Under the pieces are notes generated by a model. It searched no databases. It was given only the letters and a program-made list of their open reading frames with translations, and was not told where the DNA came from. Both the position numbers and the translations under genes were made by a program. Below are positions 7,064 to 13,557 of a DNA stretch of 28,719 bases, piece after piece (the stretch's first letter is position 1; the number at the start of each line of letters is the position of its first letter). The DNA is taken from assembly GCA_021797225.1 (NCBI GenBank), contig JAKAAE010000006.1, positions 1 to 28,719 on the forward strand, in the 5' to 3' direction. The DNA is from Thermoplasmata archaeon (GTDB taxonomy: Archaea; Thermoplasmatota; Thermoplasmata; Thermoplasmatales; Thermoplasmataceae).

Positions 7064-9037
7064 ATGAAATCTATTTGTCCCTTTTGCGGAGTCGGATGCG
7101 GATTAGAGTTATTGCCTGTTAATAATATAATTACCGCTGTAAAACCAACTCCTGAACATGTTGTCAGTCACGGTCATATATGTGGTAAGGGCGCAGCTGC
7201 ACATGAAGCCCTAACCATGTGGGATAGAATATACTATCCGCTGGTCCGAACAAAAGGCAATCTTGAGAGAACAGACTGGGACAGCGCTTTAGACCTCGTT
7301 GTGAAAAAAATCAAAGAAATACAGGGAAAATATGGTCCCGATTCCGTTGCATTTTATGGTGGATGCCAGAATACACTGGAAGAGGTTTATTTATTCCAGA
7401 AACTGGGTAGGGCACTGGGCACAAACAATGTGGATTCCTGTGCCAGAGTTTGCCATGATCCATCAGCAAAGGCACTCAAGGAAATGGTTGGCATAGGTGC
7501 CGGTGCCACATCTGTAACTGAAATTCCGAAGGCAGATGTGATAGTTATAGCTGGAGAATCCATCACAGATAGTCATCCGGTGCTATCACAGTATTTTGTA
7601 GAGGCAAAGCAGAATGGTGCCAAGGTCATAGTTATAGATCCGAGAACTACAAGAACAGATGTTTTTGCCGATGTTCATATAAAGATAAAGCCACGTACGG
7701 ACATTTTCCTTTTCAATGCAGTTGGGAACTACCTGATACAGAATAATCTTATTAAGAAGGATTTTATAGATTCAAGAACAAATGATTTTGAATCCTATAA
7801 AGCCACGGTGTCATCATATACCCTCGAACTTGCAGAGACCAAAACAGGCATTCCAAAAGAAACCATAAAGCAATTTGCAGACCTTGTTTCCGGGGGCAAA
7901 TCTATTTTTTCATGGGGACTGGGGCTGACACAGTCAACTGGCACAAAGGGCATAAAATCCTATATAGACCTTGTGCTGTTAACCGGCAACATAGGAAAGG
8001 AGGGCACTGGCATTATAGTTTACAGGGGGCAGACAAATGTTCAAAGTTCCGGGGATCTGATAAAACCGGATATATTCCCCAATGGCTCATTGAATGAGGC
8101 AAACAGCAATGAATTATTCAAGGTATGGGGATTCAAGCCGCCCATCTGCAAGGGGACAAATATACCAGAAGCATTTTACGGAAATGAGGGAAAGATAAAG
8201 GCACTATTCCTCATGGGTTACAACCCGGTAAGAAGCCTGCCAGATAAGACAAGAATAGAAAACTTTCTTAAATCCCTGGAACTGGTTGTTGTTGAGGATA
8301 TATTCATGACAGAGAATACGGATTATGCTCATATAGTACTGCCTGCTGCAGCATGGGCAGAGAAGGACGGTTCAGTTACAAGTCTTGACCGGCTGGTAAA
8401 GTGGAGATTCAAGGCAGTCGATCCACCTGGGGAAGCATTGCCCGATGGTGAGATTATTGCAAGAATTGCAAAAAAGGCAGGGTTTTCCTTTGAAACCTCG
8501 CCGGAAGCAAACTTTGAAGAGATGAAAAAAGTTTCCAAAATATACTCCGCAGTGAACATCAGTGATGTAAAGGATTATTCTAAAAATTCAAGATACCCGA
8601 ACGGTGAGCTCCATCTGTACAGTGAAAAATTTGCACTGCCTGACGGCAAGGCAAAATTTATTCCTGTTGAAGCAAAGGATGAAAGCAGTGATCTGATACT
8701 CTCAACGGGAAGAACAGTTACAAGATATAACACTGATGAGGTTATAAACAGAATTCCGGGCATGCAGAAATATGTTCCGACCCTGTGGATAAATCCGGTT
8801 GACGCAAAAAAATACGGTGTAAGTGACGGGAGTATGGTATTGTTGAAATCCAGGGTAGGACAGCTTGAAATAGCAGCAAGGATTACTGAAGATGTAATTC
8901 CGGGTGTTGTATTCTCATATATGCATAATGCTGACATAAACTATGTTGTGGACGCAGAACTGGATGATGAGACAGGAACACCGAAATACAAATTTACTCC
9001 TGTAACTGTATCTCCAGTTATACACACATCTTCCTGA
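7064..9037 (+). CDS. fdhA: Formate dehydrogenase-type molybdopterin oxidoreductase, alpha subunit
   Basis: 657-residue member of the DMSO reductase superfamily. Cys5, Cys8, Cys12 and Cys40 (CPFCGVGC and HICGKG) bind an N-terminal 4Fe-4S cluster. SCARVCHDPS at 125-134 is the formate dehydrogenase metal-ligand site, with Cys130 in the place of selenocysteine and His131 following it. LLTGNIGKEGTG and GQTNVQSSGD are typical of the family's middle domain. About 545-657 is the C-terminal molybdopterin-dinucleotide domain. No Tat signal is present, so it is cytoplasmic. It would oxidise formate to CO2 or run in reverse. No beta subunit, quinone-linked subunit or diaphorase lies beside it. Mo or W as the metal cannot be told from sequence. 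The Mo-cofactor genes about 12 kb downstream would supply its cofactor. Confidence 0.85.
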   Translation: MKSICPFCGVGCGLELLPVNNIITAVKPTPEHVVSHGHICGKGAAAHEALTMWDRIYYPLVRTKGNLERTDWDSALDLVVKKIKEIQGKYGPDSVAFYGGCQNTLEEVYLFQKLGRALGTNNVDSCARVCHDPSAKALKEMVGIGAGATSVTEIPKADVIVIAGESITDSHPVLSQYFVEAKQNGAKVIVIDPRTTRTDVFADVHIKIKPRTDIFLFNAVGNYLIQNNLIKKDFIDSRTNDFESYKATVSSYTLELAETKTGIPKETIKQFADLVSGGKSIFSWGLGLTQSTGTKGIKSYIDLVLLTGNIGKEGTGIIVYRGQTNVQSSGDLIKPDIFPNGSLNEANSNELFKVWGFKPPICKGTNIPEAFYGNEGKIKALFLMGYNPVRSLPDKTRIENFLKSLELVVVEDIFMTENTDYAHIVLPAAAWAEKDGSVTSLDRLVKWRFKAVDPPGEALPDGEIIARIAKKAGFSFETSPEANFEEMKKVSKIYSAVNISDVKDYSKNSRYPNGELHLYSEKFALPDGKAKFIPVEAKDESSDLILSTGRTVTRYNTDEVINRIPGMQKYVPTLWINPVDAKKYGVSDGSMVLLKSRVGQLEIAARITEDVIPGVVFSYMHNADINYVVDAELDDETGTPKYKFTPVTVSPVIHTSS

Positions 9038-9093
9038 GGGATACCGTTTTCCGTAATAGCTTTTATAATATATCATAAGTGAAAAACATTAAC

Positions 9094-9486
9094 CTAATTT
9101 TTACCTTTTTTATATGCACTTAAACCTCCTTGAATTATCAATCTAACAATCGCTGCCAAAATAAAGAAGACACCAATACCCACAGAACCCGACCAGATCA
9201 GTGCACTCACGTTGAGCATAAACGATATTATTCCAAAAATAAATACCGTCAAACCACCGGTGAGACTCATCACTCCTGTTCTGAAAAACCATGGATAGCC
9301 TCTACCAAAAATGAACAGAACTGAAACTCCGAATAATACTAATGCAAATACAATTGGCAGAATTAAAGGAAATGCTGATAGAAAATGACCATTATACTTA
9401 ACATAATGTGATAGAAGGATGGAAACATATAAAAATGTTATACCTATTAAATAGGAAATTATTGATTTATATATATTTTTATTCAT
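9094..9486 (-). CDS. Four-helix membrane protein of unknown function
   Basis: 130 residues, almost all in four hydrophobic segments at about 10-27, 38-62, 70-94 and 98-120, with a basic tail (AYKKGKN). I do not recognise a family. It is the last of three small minus-strand membrane-protein genes (9094-10317), separated by 39 bases from the gene before it, so the three are probably one transcript. It ends convergently with the formate dehydrogenase gene, 56 bases away. Real coding is supported by length, membrane topology and lack of a longer frame on the other strand. Confidence 0.65.
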   Translation of the reverse strand: MNKNIYKSIISYLIGITFLYVSILLSHYVKYNGHFLSAFPLILPIVFALVLFGVSVLFIFGRGYPWFFRTGVMSLTGGLTVFIFGIISFMLNVSALIWSGSVGIGVFFILAAIVRLIIQGGLSAYKKGKN

Positions 9487-9525
9487 AATTCATGCCCCAC
9501 TCCATTTACATATTCTTGAAGAAAG

Positions 9526-9744
9526 CTATTTGCAAATTTTCCTCAAATTCTCTGTTTTATGTTTTCTACGATAAAGTATATAAATACTCAGGGCGGCCAT
9601 TGCAAAAGATGTGATCTGAAAAGCCAAGAAATTACCATGCATAAATAAAATAAAGCAGAAAATTCCAAAGCCACCTGCTATTATTAGAAACGCTGCGAAT
9701 GCTACAGAAATAACAAAATACTTGAAATCTCTTTTATTTTCCAT
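9526..9744 (-). CDS. Small two-helix membrane protein of unknown function
   Basis: 72 residues with two hydrophobic segments (about 10-34 and 38-57) and charged ends (MENKRDFKYF at the start, YRRKHKTENLRK at the end), predicted to place both termini on the same, cytoplasmic side. No family recognised. It begins 14 bases after the stop of the frameshifted gene upstream, consistent with one operon. Confidence 0.6.
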   Translation of the reverse strand: MENKRDFKYFVISVAFAAFLIIAGGFGIFCFILFMHGNFLAFQITSFAMAALSIYILYRRKHKTENLRKICK

Positions 9745-9758
9745 TTTTTCTACCTATG

Positions 9759-10317
9759 CTACAATTCTTTTGCAAAGTTTCTCACTTCCTCTCCTTCCGG
9801 GTTTTCAGGATAATCCTTTCTGTTTAATATTTTCATTGCCTCGTCTCTATACAATCTAGATTTTTCAATATCAATATTTCTGTACATAATTGACAGAGTC
9901 AAAAGCCGTTTGGTCAGTTCAGGAAGAATTTTTGAATCCCACTCAGCAGAATTCCTGTAATAATCCAGTTTTTCCTCCAAATTCTTGATTGGGTCGATAT
10001 TCTGGATATTCTGATATGAATCCTCTGGAATCCTGATCTCTGTCCTTACATTTGGCGATGTATACCTGTTGCCATCTATTCTTCCGGGAACTTCCTTTTT
10101 CCTGATCCTGAAGGATATGGTTAAGCCGGCCAGGAAAAAAGGTAATTCTATCAGTGGGAGAAATAATTCAACATGTGAAAGGTACTGTGCATGGGATTCG
10201 CCAGGTAAATTATGCCCGGTAATATAAATGAAATTATGACTCCAGAAAATGCAAATAACGCAATGATTAGCAATCCGGCTGCCTCCCATGTTGATACACT
10301 AATGACACTTTGCTCAT
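9759..10317 (-). pseudogene. Frameshifted membrane protein gene, unknown family
   Basis: The longest single open frame starts at 10289 and gives 176 residues, but its first 45 residues do not look like protein. In another frame (about 10151-10318) the same DNA reads WEAAGLLIIALFAFSGVIIS and onward, a clear membrane helix ending at a TGA at 10151. The ATG at 10315-10317 lies in the third frame. A single lost A in the AAA run at 10309-10311 would join that ATG to the helix (MSKSVISVSTWEAAG), and a second one-base loss between about 10151 and 10240 would join it to the main frame, which continues with a second helix (ELFLPLIELPFFLAGLTISF) and a soluble helical tail of about 110 residues. So an intact ancestor had about 185 residues, two helices and a cytoplasmic domain. 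Either the gene is decaying or the assembly has two indels. Confidence 0.5.
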
Positions 10318-10370
10318 TTTATTATACCCCTTATTTTTGCTGATCATATCTAATATTCCTTTTGTAAGAA

Positions 10371-10391
10371 AAATAATCGATTCGATTATTT
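10371..10391. promoter_or_regulatory. Perfect 21-bp palindrome, likely operator
   Basis: AAATAATCGA-T-TCGATTATTT: two perfect 10-base arms around one central T. It lies 54 bases ahead of the ATG at 10317 on the minus strand and about 60 bases past the stop of the retropepsin-like gene (10450), that is, in the promoter region of the three-gene membrane cluster. The length and symmetry suit binding of a dimeric helix-turn-helix regulator. No regulator gene is adjacent. Confidence 0.5.
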
Positions 10392-10449
10392 CATAGATAG
10401 AATTAACCGGTAATTTATATATTTTTGTTTTTTAGGAACAATTAGGATT

Positions 10450-10809
10450 TCAGAATCCAATAGTATCAGACCTGAAGTCCAGTTTCAATCCAATCATTTG
10501 AAGAATTTCCACCCCAATTATGGCAGGAAAACCAATATTTTCGAGAATTATAAATTCTGGTTCAGAAAATATAACCCCGCTCACTGTTAGATTTGCAAAT
10601 GTCAAAGCATTGTGTAGTTCCCTGGACGACGATCCAGGAATTGAAATGGGAATTTCTCCATAAGATACAATTCCAAGTTGTTCTGGTCTAATTCCATTGG
10701 GTAACACAGCATTAATATAGTTTCCTTCAACTCCAGAATCTATCGGGGCGGAGATCTTAACACTTTTAATTGTACCACTTATCTCAATCGGATCGATGAT
10801 CAATCCCAT
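10450..10809 (-). CDS. Retropepsin-like aspartic protease domain protein
   Basis: 119 residues with the marks of the clan AA retropepsin-like fold. The motif PIDSGVEGNYI (22-32) holds Asp24-Ser-Gly in the place of the catalytic D-T/S-G, followed by a hydrophobic residue pattern; the second signature is IIGVEILQMIGLKLDF (97-112), matching the usual I-L/I-G-x-D/x-x-L-x-x-x-G-L-x-L-D. A protein of this size is one protomer and would have to dimerise to make an active site. The start ATG is 12 bases past the stop of the 85-codon gene that a TnpB element has split (3' part at 10822-10963), so the two were a two-gene unit. With the element in place its transcription may now depend on read-through from the element. 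Confidence 0.65.
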   Translation of the reverse strand: MGLIIDPIEISGTIKSVKISAPIDSGVEGNYINAVLPNGIRPEQLGIVSYGEIPISIPGSSSRELHNALTFANLTVSGVIFSEPEFIILENIGFPAIIGVEILQMIGLKLDFRSDTIGF

Positions 10810-10963
10810 ATGAAAAGCTCCTTATGTTGGGTTCTCCTTGAATGACTCAACTTTTCTGGTTGTATCATTTATCACCAGTACGGCAATTATGCCTGCCTTT
10901 TGTTTTCTGTCCCCAACTTCTATGTCTCTTGAATAGACAACAACAACATCCCAATAACCCTGA

Positions 10964-11110
10964 GTGACTTCCTCCCCAAGCTAACGCACGGGGCTTCCCG
11001 CTTCTATGGGACTGGCTTGCCTTAAGGTATTGGCCAGTTCCTCCACGGGCATGAATTCCCCACAGTCCGTGGGTACTCTTCTCTTATTATGTTTGCTCTT
11101 TTTCTGCTTT
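10964..11110 (-). ncRNA. Probable omega (reRNA) guide RNA at the element's right end
   Basis: TnpB nucleases use an RNA made from the 3' end of tnpB and the right end of the element, with the guide taken from flanking DNA. Here the right-end hairpin at 10974-10993 overlaps the tnpB stop codon and would be the scaffold's last stem; the guide would begin at 10963 with TCAGGGTTATTGGGATG, inside the split host gene. The 5' limit is a guess from the usual length of about 100-150 bases. No transcription data are available here. Confidence 0.35.
10974..10993 (-). repeat. Right-end hairpin of the TnpB element
   Basis: On the minus strand CCCCGTGC-GTTA-GCTTGGGG forms an 8-bp stem with one T-T mismatch and one G-T pair. 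The loop and 3' arm contain the TAG stop of tnpB. Ten bases separate it from the deduced right end. Confidence 0.6.
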
Positions 11111-12264
11111 ATTATAATAAAGGTATTGAATACTTTATTTAATCCAGCATTCAATACATTCACTGCTGCATTGTCATCCCTGTCCATTGTGAGACCACAC
11201 TTGCTGCAATGGTACTCCCTGTCATCAAGGGATTGTTCCTCTATTATATTACCACAATAGGAGCATGCTTTGGAGGTATTCCTGGGGTTTACCTTAATAC
11301 AGTATTTACCGGCTCTCTCAGCCTTGTAAATAGTATTATTTATAAGTATACCCCATGAAGCATCTGCTATGCTTTTAGCCAGCTTATGGTTCTTCAGCAT
11401 ATTGGCAATATCCAGGTCTTCATATGCTATGAAGTTGTGATTGTTTACCAACTTTCTTGATAGTTTCTGTGAGAAATCATTCCTCTGGTTGGATATATGG
11501 ATGCTTATCTTAGCTACCCTTACCCTTGCTTCCATTCTATTCATTGAACCTTTCTGCTTCCTTGATAGGTTTCTCTGTGCATTTTTTAGTTTCTTTTCTG
11601 ACTTTCTCAAATATTTGGGTGGATCTGCTGGTTCATTATCTGTGGTTGCTATAAGTTTGATGAGACCTACATCTATTCCCACGGGATTATCAGGTAGCTC
11701 TGAATAATTCCTGTTCTCAGTGTTTTCTTCCACAATAAAGGTTGCAAAGTAGTTTTCTGCTTTATCCTTTTTAATGGTTGCCTGTTTAATATTTCCCTTT
11801 ATTTCCCTGTGCTTGAACATTCTTATTTCCCCGAGCTTGGAGAGAAATAGATGACCGTTATCCATTATCTTGAATCCAGACTGTGGGTATGTTATGGATT
11901 TATAGCTATTCCTTGATTTGAATCTCGGGAATCCTGCCTTAATCCTTTTCCCATTCTTCTTTTCCCTTATTCTCCTGAAGAAGTTGTCATATGCCTTATC
12001 CAGCCTCCTTGCAACATCCTGCAATGCCAATGAATAAATTTCTCTATATTCAGGGAAATATTTCTTCAATTCAGGTAGTTCATTCTGCTGTGATAGATAA
12101 TTTACATTATTGCTTGAATGGAAATCCTTCTTCAATTCATATGCCATTTTTCTCTGTTCAAGCATTGCATTGTATAATTTATATGATAAATTCAGGATTG
12201 AATTGATTTTCTCAATCTGTTTCTTCTTCGGGTATATTCTGAATTTATAAGCTCTCAGTATCAT
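10981..12264 (-). CDS. tnpB: TnpB, RNA-guided nuclease of an IS605-family element
   Basis: 427 residues, full length for TnpB. The N-terminal helix-turn-helix/WED region begins ILRAYKFRIYPKKKQ. The RuvC-like nuclease has GIDVG with Asp198, YEDLDI with Glu282, and DRDDNAA starting at Asp361; the zinc finger cysteines are C334, C337, C353 and C356. All catalytic and zinc-binding positions are present, so the protein should be active as an RNA-guided DNA endonuclease. It is the only gene of its element; no tnpA lies nearby. The lysine-rich tail (KQKKSKHNKRR, 387-397) and end overlap the region expected to double as guide RNA scaffold. The element interrupts a small host gene. Confidence 0.93.
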   Translation of the reverse strand: MILRAYKFRIYPKKKQIEKINSILNLSYKLYNAMLEQRKMAYELKKDFHSSNNVNYLSQQNELPELKKYFPEYREIYSLALQDVARRLDKAYDNFFRRIREKKNGKRIKAGFPRFKSRNSYKSITYPQSGFKIMDNGHLFLSKLGEIRMFKHREIKGNIKQATIKKDKAENYFATFIVEENTENRNYSELPDNPVGIDVGLIKLIATTDNEPADPPKYLRKSEKKLKNAQRNLSRKQKGSMNRMEARVRVAKISIHISNQRNDFSQKLSRKLVNNHNFIAYEDLDIANMLKNHKLAKSIADASWGILINNTIYKAERAGKYCIKVNPRNTSKACSYCGNIIEEQSLDDREYHCSKCGLTMDRDDNAAVNVLNAGLNKVFNTFIIIKQKKSKHNKRRVPTDCGEFMPVEELANTLRQASPIEAGSPVR

Positions 12265-12312
12265 CTTTTTTAGAATATATATGAATTTATTACCTATAAA
12301 ATTATGCTCTCA

Positions 12313-12334
12313 TCTCCTCCCTCACGGAAGGAGA
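12313..12334 (-). repeat. Left-end hairpin of the TnpB element
   Basis: TCTCCTTCC-GTGA-GGGAGGAGA on the minus strand: a 9-bp stem (one T-G pair) with a four-base loop, 9 bases inside the deduced left end. The host gene's 5' part runs into a TGA in the loop. IS605-family ends carry such imperfect palindromes as TnpA recognition sites. Confidence 0.6.
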
Positions 12335-12476
12335 CTTCCCGCTTTAAGGTTAAATTTTGCGGATGCTATTCTGATCTGTCCTTCTATACCTAAATCCCTA
12401 AGATGTTTTTCTACAGTGAATCTTACATCTTTAATATCCATTTGGACTTCTTGGCTCATAATATACTTATTATCGC

Positions 12477-12491
12477 ATGTTTAATAAACAT
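12477..12491. promoter_or_regulatory. 15-bp palindrome over the TATA box of the split gene
   Basis: ATGTTTA-A-TAAACAT, two perfect 7-base arms around one base. On the minus strand it holds TTTATTAAA, centred about 25 bases before the ATG at 12459, which is where a leaderless promoter's TATA box should be. A regulator bound here would block TBP, so the 85-aa/retropepsin unit is probably repressed or autoregulated. The rest of 12492-12591 is AT-rich and shows nothing else. Confidence 0.5.
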
Positions 12492-12591
12492 TGTTTTGGA
12501 TTATAATCAAGCAATTTTCCTTTGAAAATACAGCATGAGTACAAATTTTGAAGTTTTAAAAGTATAATTATATTAAAAATGTTATATTTAT

Positions 12592-12663
12592 GGGCCCGAC
12601 CGGATTTGAACCGGTGACCACCGCCTTGTAAGGGCGGTATCATAACCACTAGACTACGAGCCC
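12592..12663 (-). tRNA. tRNA-Val (UAC)
   Basis: The minus strand folds into a cloverleaf: acceptor arm GGGCTCG with CGGGCCC (one T-G pair), anticodon arm CCGCC-CTTACAA-GGCGG giving anticodon UAC, and T arm CCGGT-TCAAATC-CGG with the standard GGTTCAAATCC box. Seventy-two bases, no intron, CCA not encoded. It reads GUA (and possibly other GUN) valine codons. An AT-rich TATA-like stretch lies 18-29 bases upstream. Confidence 0.95.
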
Positions 12664-12680
12664 TTAGTGGATAAGTCTTT

Positions 12681-12692
12681 AATAATATAATA
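12681..12692 (-). promoter_or_regulatory. TATA box of the tRNA-Val gene
   Basis: Minus-strand TTATTATATTAT lies 18-29 bases before the first base of the tRNA, the expected archaeal spacing. Confidence 0.5.
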
Positions 12693-12769
12693 ATCTTTTT
12701 TTCAGTAACTGCAAGAATAGTAAGATTCTTCCTGTCATTTAAATATTATTATGACATTCATTTAACAGG

Positions 12770-13162
12770 ATGCCGGGAAAAATCATGGTTTCTGCAGATA
12801 TATTTCTGGACGGGGCAAGACTGGAAAATGCAATTACATTCATACACGTTAAGGGTTATGGCAGGGCAAGAGTCACCCATATAGATATAGAGGATAAAAA
12901 ATTCAATAAGATATTGCCACCCAGGCACAGCGACTATCCTGAGGTTGTATGGAACTCAGACACTGTAAAAATACCGGTAAAGGGCCATGAACTGGTAATT
13001 ATAAGCAAAACCTTTGGTGCAATTATAAATCTGAATGGAAAATTATATGTTCGTGGAAAGGGAAAGGGAATTTTTTTCGGTCTACATAAGGAACAGATAA
13101 AAAAAATTGAGGAATATGCTACAGTTCTTGGTATTCCCCCAAAAAAACGTAATAAAATTTAG
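12770..13162 (+). CDS. Hypothetical protein, 130 aa
   Basis: Not recognised. The protein has alternating hydrophobic/polar segments typical of a beta-rich fold (TFIHVKGYGRARVTHIDI, KGHELVIISKTFGAIINL), then a basic glycine-rich turn (YVRGKGKGIFFG, about 93-104) and a basic tail (PPKKRNKI). No membrane segment or signal peptide. Starts at an ATG with an AT-rich TATA-like region (about 12737-12750) 20-30 bases ahead. Its stop overlaps the stop of the convergent 91-aa gene by 4 bases. The basic surface residues would fit nucleic-acid binding, but that is only a guess. Confidence 0.7.
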   Translation: MPGKIMVSADIFLDGARLENAITFIHVKGYGRARVTHIDIEDKKFNKILPPRHSDYPEVVWNSDTVKIPVKGHELVIISKTFGAIINLNGKLYVRGKGKGIFFGLHKEQIKKIEEYATVLGIPPKKRNKI

Positions 13163-13434
13163 AATAATCCTTTCTTAAATTTCTGGTCAACTTCTATTGC
13201 CTGAATATCCCATGTAGGCTTCATTGATTTTGCAGTTTCCATCAGATGGTCAAGTGTATCAACATCCCATTTGCAAACTGCTTCATTTTCTTTCTGGCCC
13301 AAGAATAATTCTTCCAGTTTTAATCCTGCAGGTAATTTCTTTGATTTGGCCATATCCATTATGGTCGTTGCGAACTTCATTACATCAGCTTTCTGCTCAT
13401 CTTTCCATTTATGTATAACAATTACTTGTGTCAT
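13159..13434 (-). CDS. Hypothetical protein, 91 aa
   Basis: Small soluble protein with a strand-helix-strand-strand-helix-strand pattern: TQVIVIHKW, a helix KADVMKFATTIMDMAKS, EAVCKWDV, a helix TLDHLMETAKSM and WDIQAIEVDQ. This is the order of a ferredoxin-like alpha/beta (dimeric alpha-beta barrel) fold, but I do not recognise the family. It contains one Cys. Single gene, tail-to-tail with the gene at 12770-13162, sharing 4 bases. Confidence 0.65.
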   Translation of the reverse strand: MTQVIVIHKWKDEQKADVMKFATTIMDMAKSKKLPAGLKLEELFLGQKENEAVCKWDVDTLDHLMETAKSMKPTWDIQAIEVDQKFKKGLF

Positions 13435-13557
13435 AAATATATATAGTCATAAAGAATATTTAAATCTTGCTTAAAATATTTTTAATTTTCTGTGGAAACC
13501 AAAATTCCACTTCATTAAAAATCTTTATTTACTATTGTTAATTGTTAGTAGATTACT

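Larger units (their letters stand above)
10964..12343 (-). mobile_element. IS200/IS605-family element with tnpB only (IS1341 type)
   Basis: About 1380 bases on the minus strand, placed by three signs: an intact tnpB, a hairpin at each end, and restoration of the reading frame of the host gene when the interval is removed. The left end follows CTTAA (12344-12348) and the right end finishes GGAAGTCAC at 10964. No target duplication is seen, as expected for this family. The sequence AAGCGGGAAG occurs at both ends (12335-12344 and 10994-11003 on the plus strand), and GGAAGTC is found beside both hairpins; these probably include the guide bases used in single-strand transposition. No tnpA is present, so movement would need a TnpA supplied in trans. 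Ends are deduced, not confirmed, and may be off by a few bases. Confidence 0.7.
10822..12459 (-). pseudogene. 85-codon gene split by a TnpB element
   Basis: The 5' part (12344-12459) starts with ATG and reads MSQEVQMDIKDVRFTVEKHL on to SAKFNL; the 3' part (10822-10963) reads QGYWDVVVVYSRDIEVGD on to KENPT and a TAA. Removing the element at 10964-12343 fuses the two parts in frame across one restored codon (AA + T, Asn), giving an 85-residue protein with a predicted helix-strand pattern at the start and two long strands (WDVVVVYS, KAGIIAVLVIND). I do not recognise a family; the strand-rich C-terminal half is reminiscent of small PepSY- or cystatin-like folds, which is only a guess. In this strain the 5' part ends at a TGA inside the element's left hairpin, so no full protein is made. 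It precedes the retropepsin-like gene by 12 bases. Confidence 0.7.

Noticed and set aside
9759..10289. 176-residue protein taken at face value
   Set aside because: Its first 45 residues read like out-of-frame sequence, while the overlapping frame encodes a proper membrane helix; I treat it as the 3' part of a frameshifted gene.
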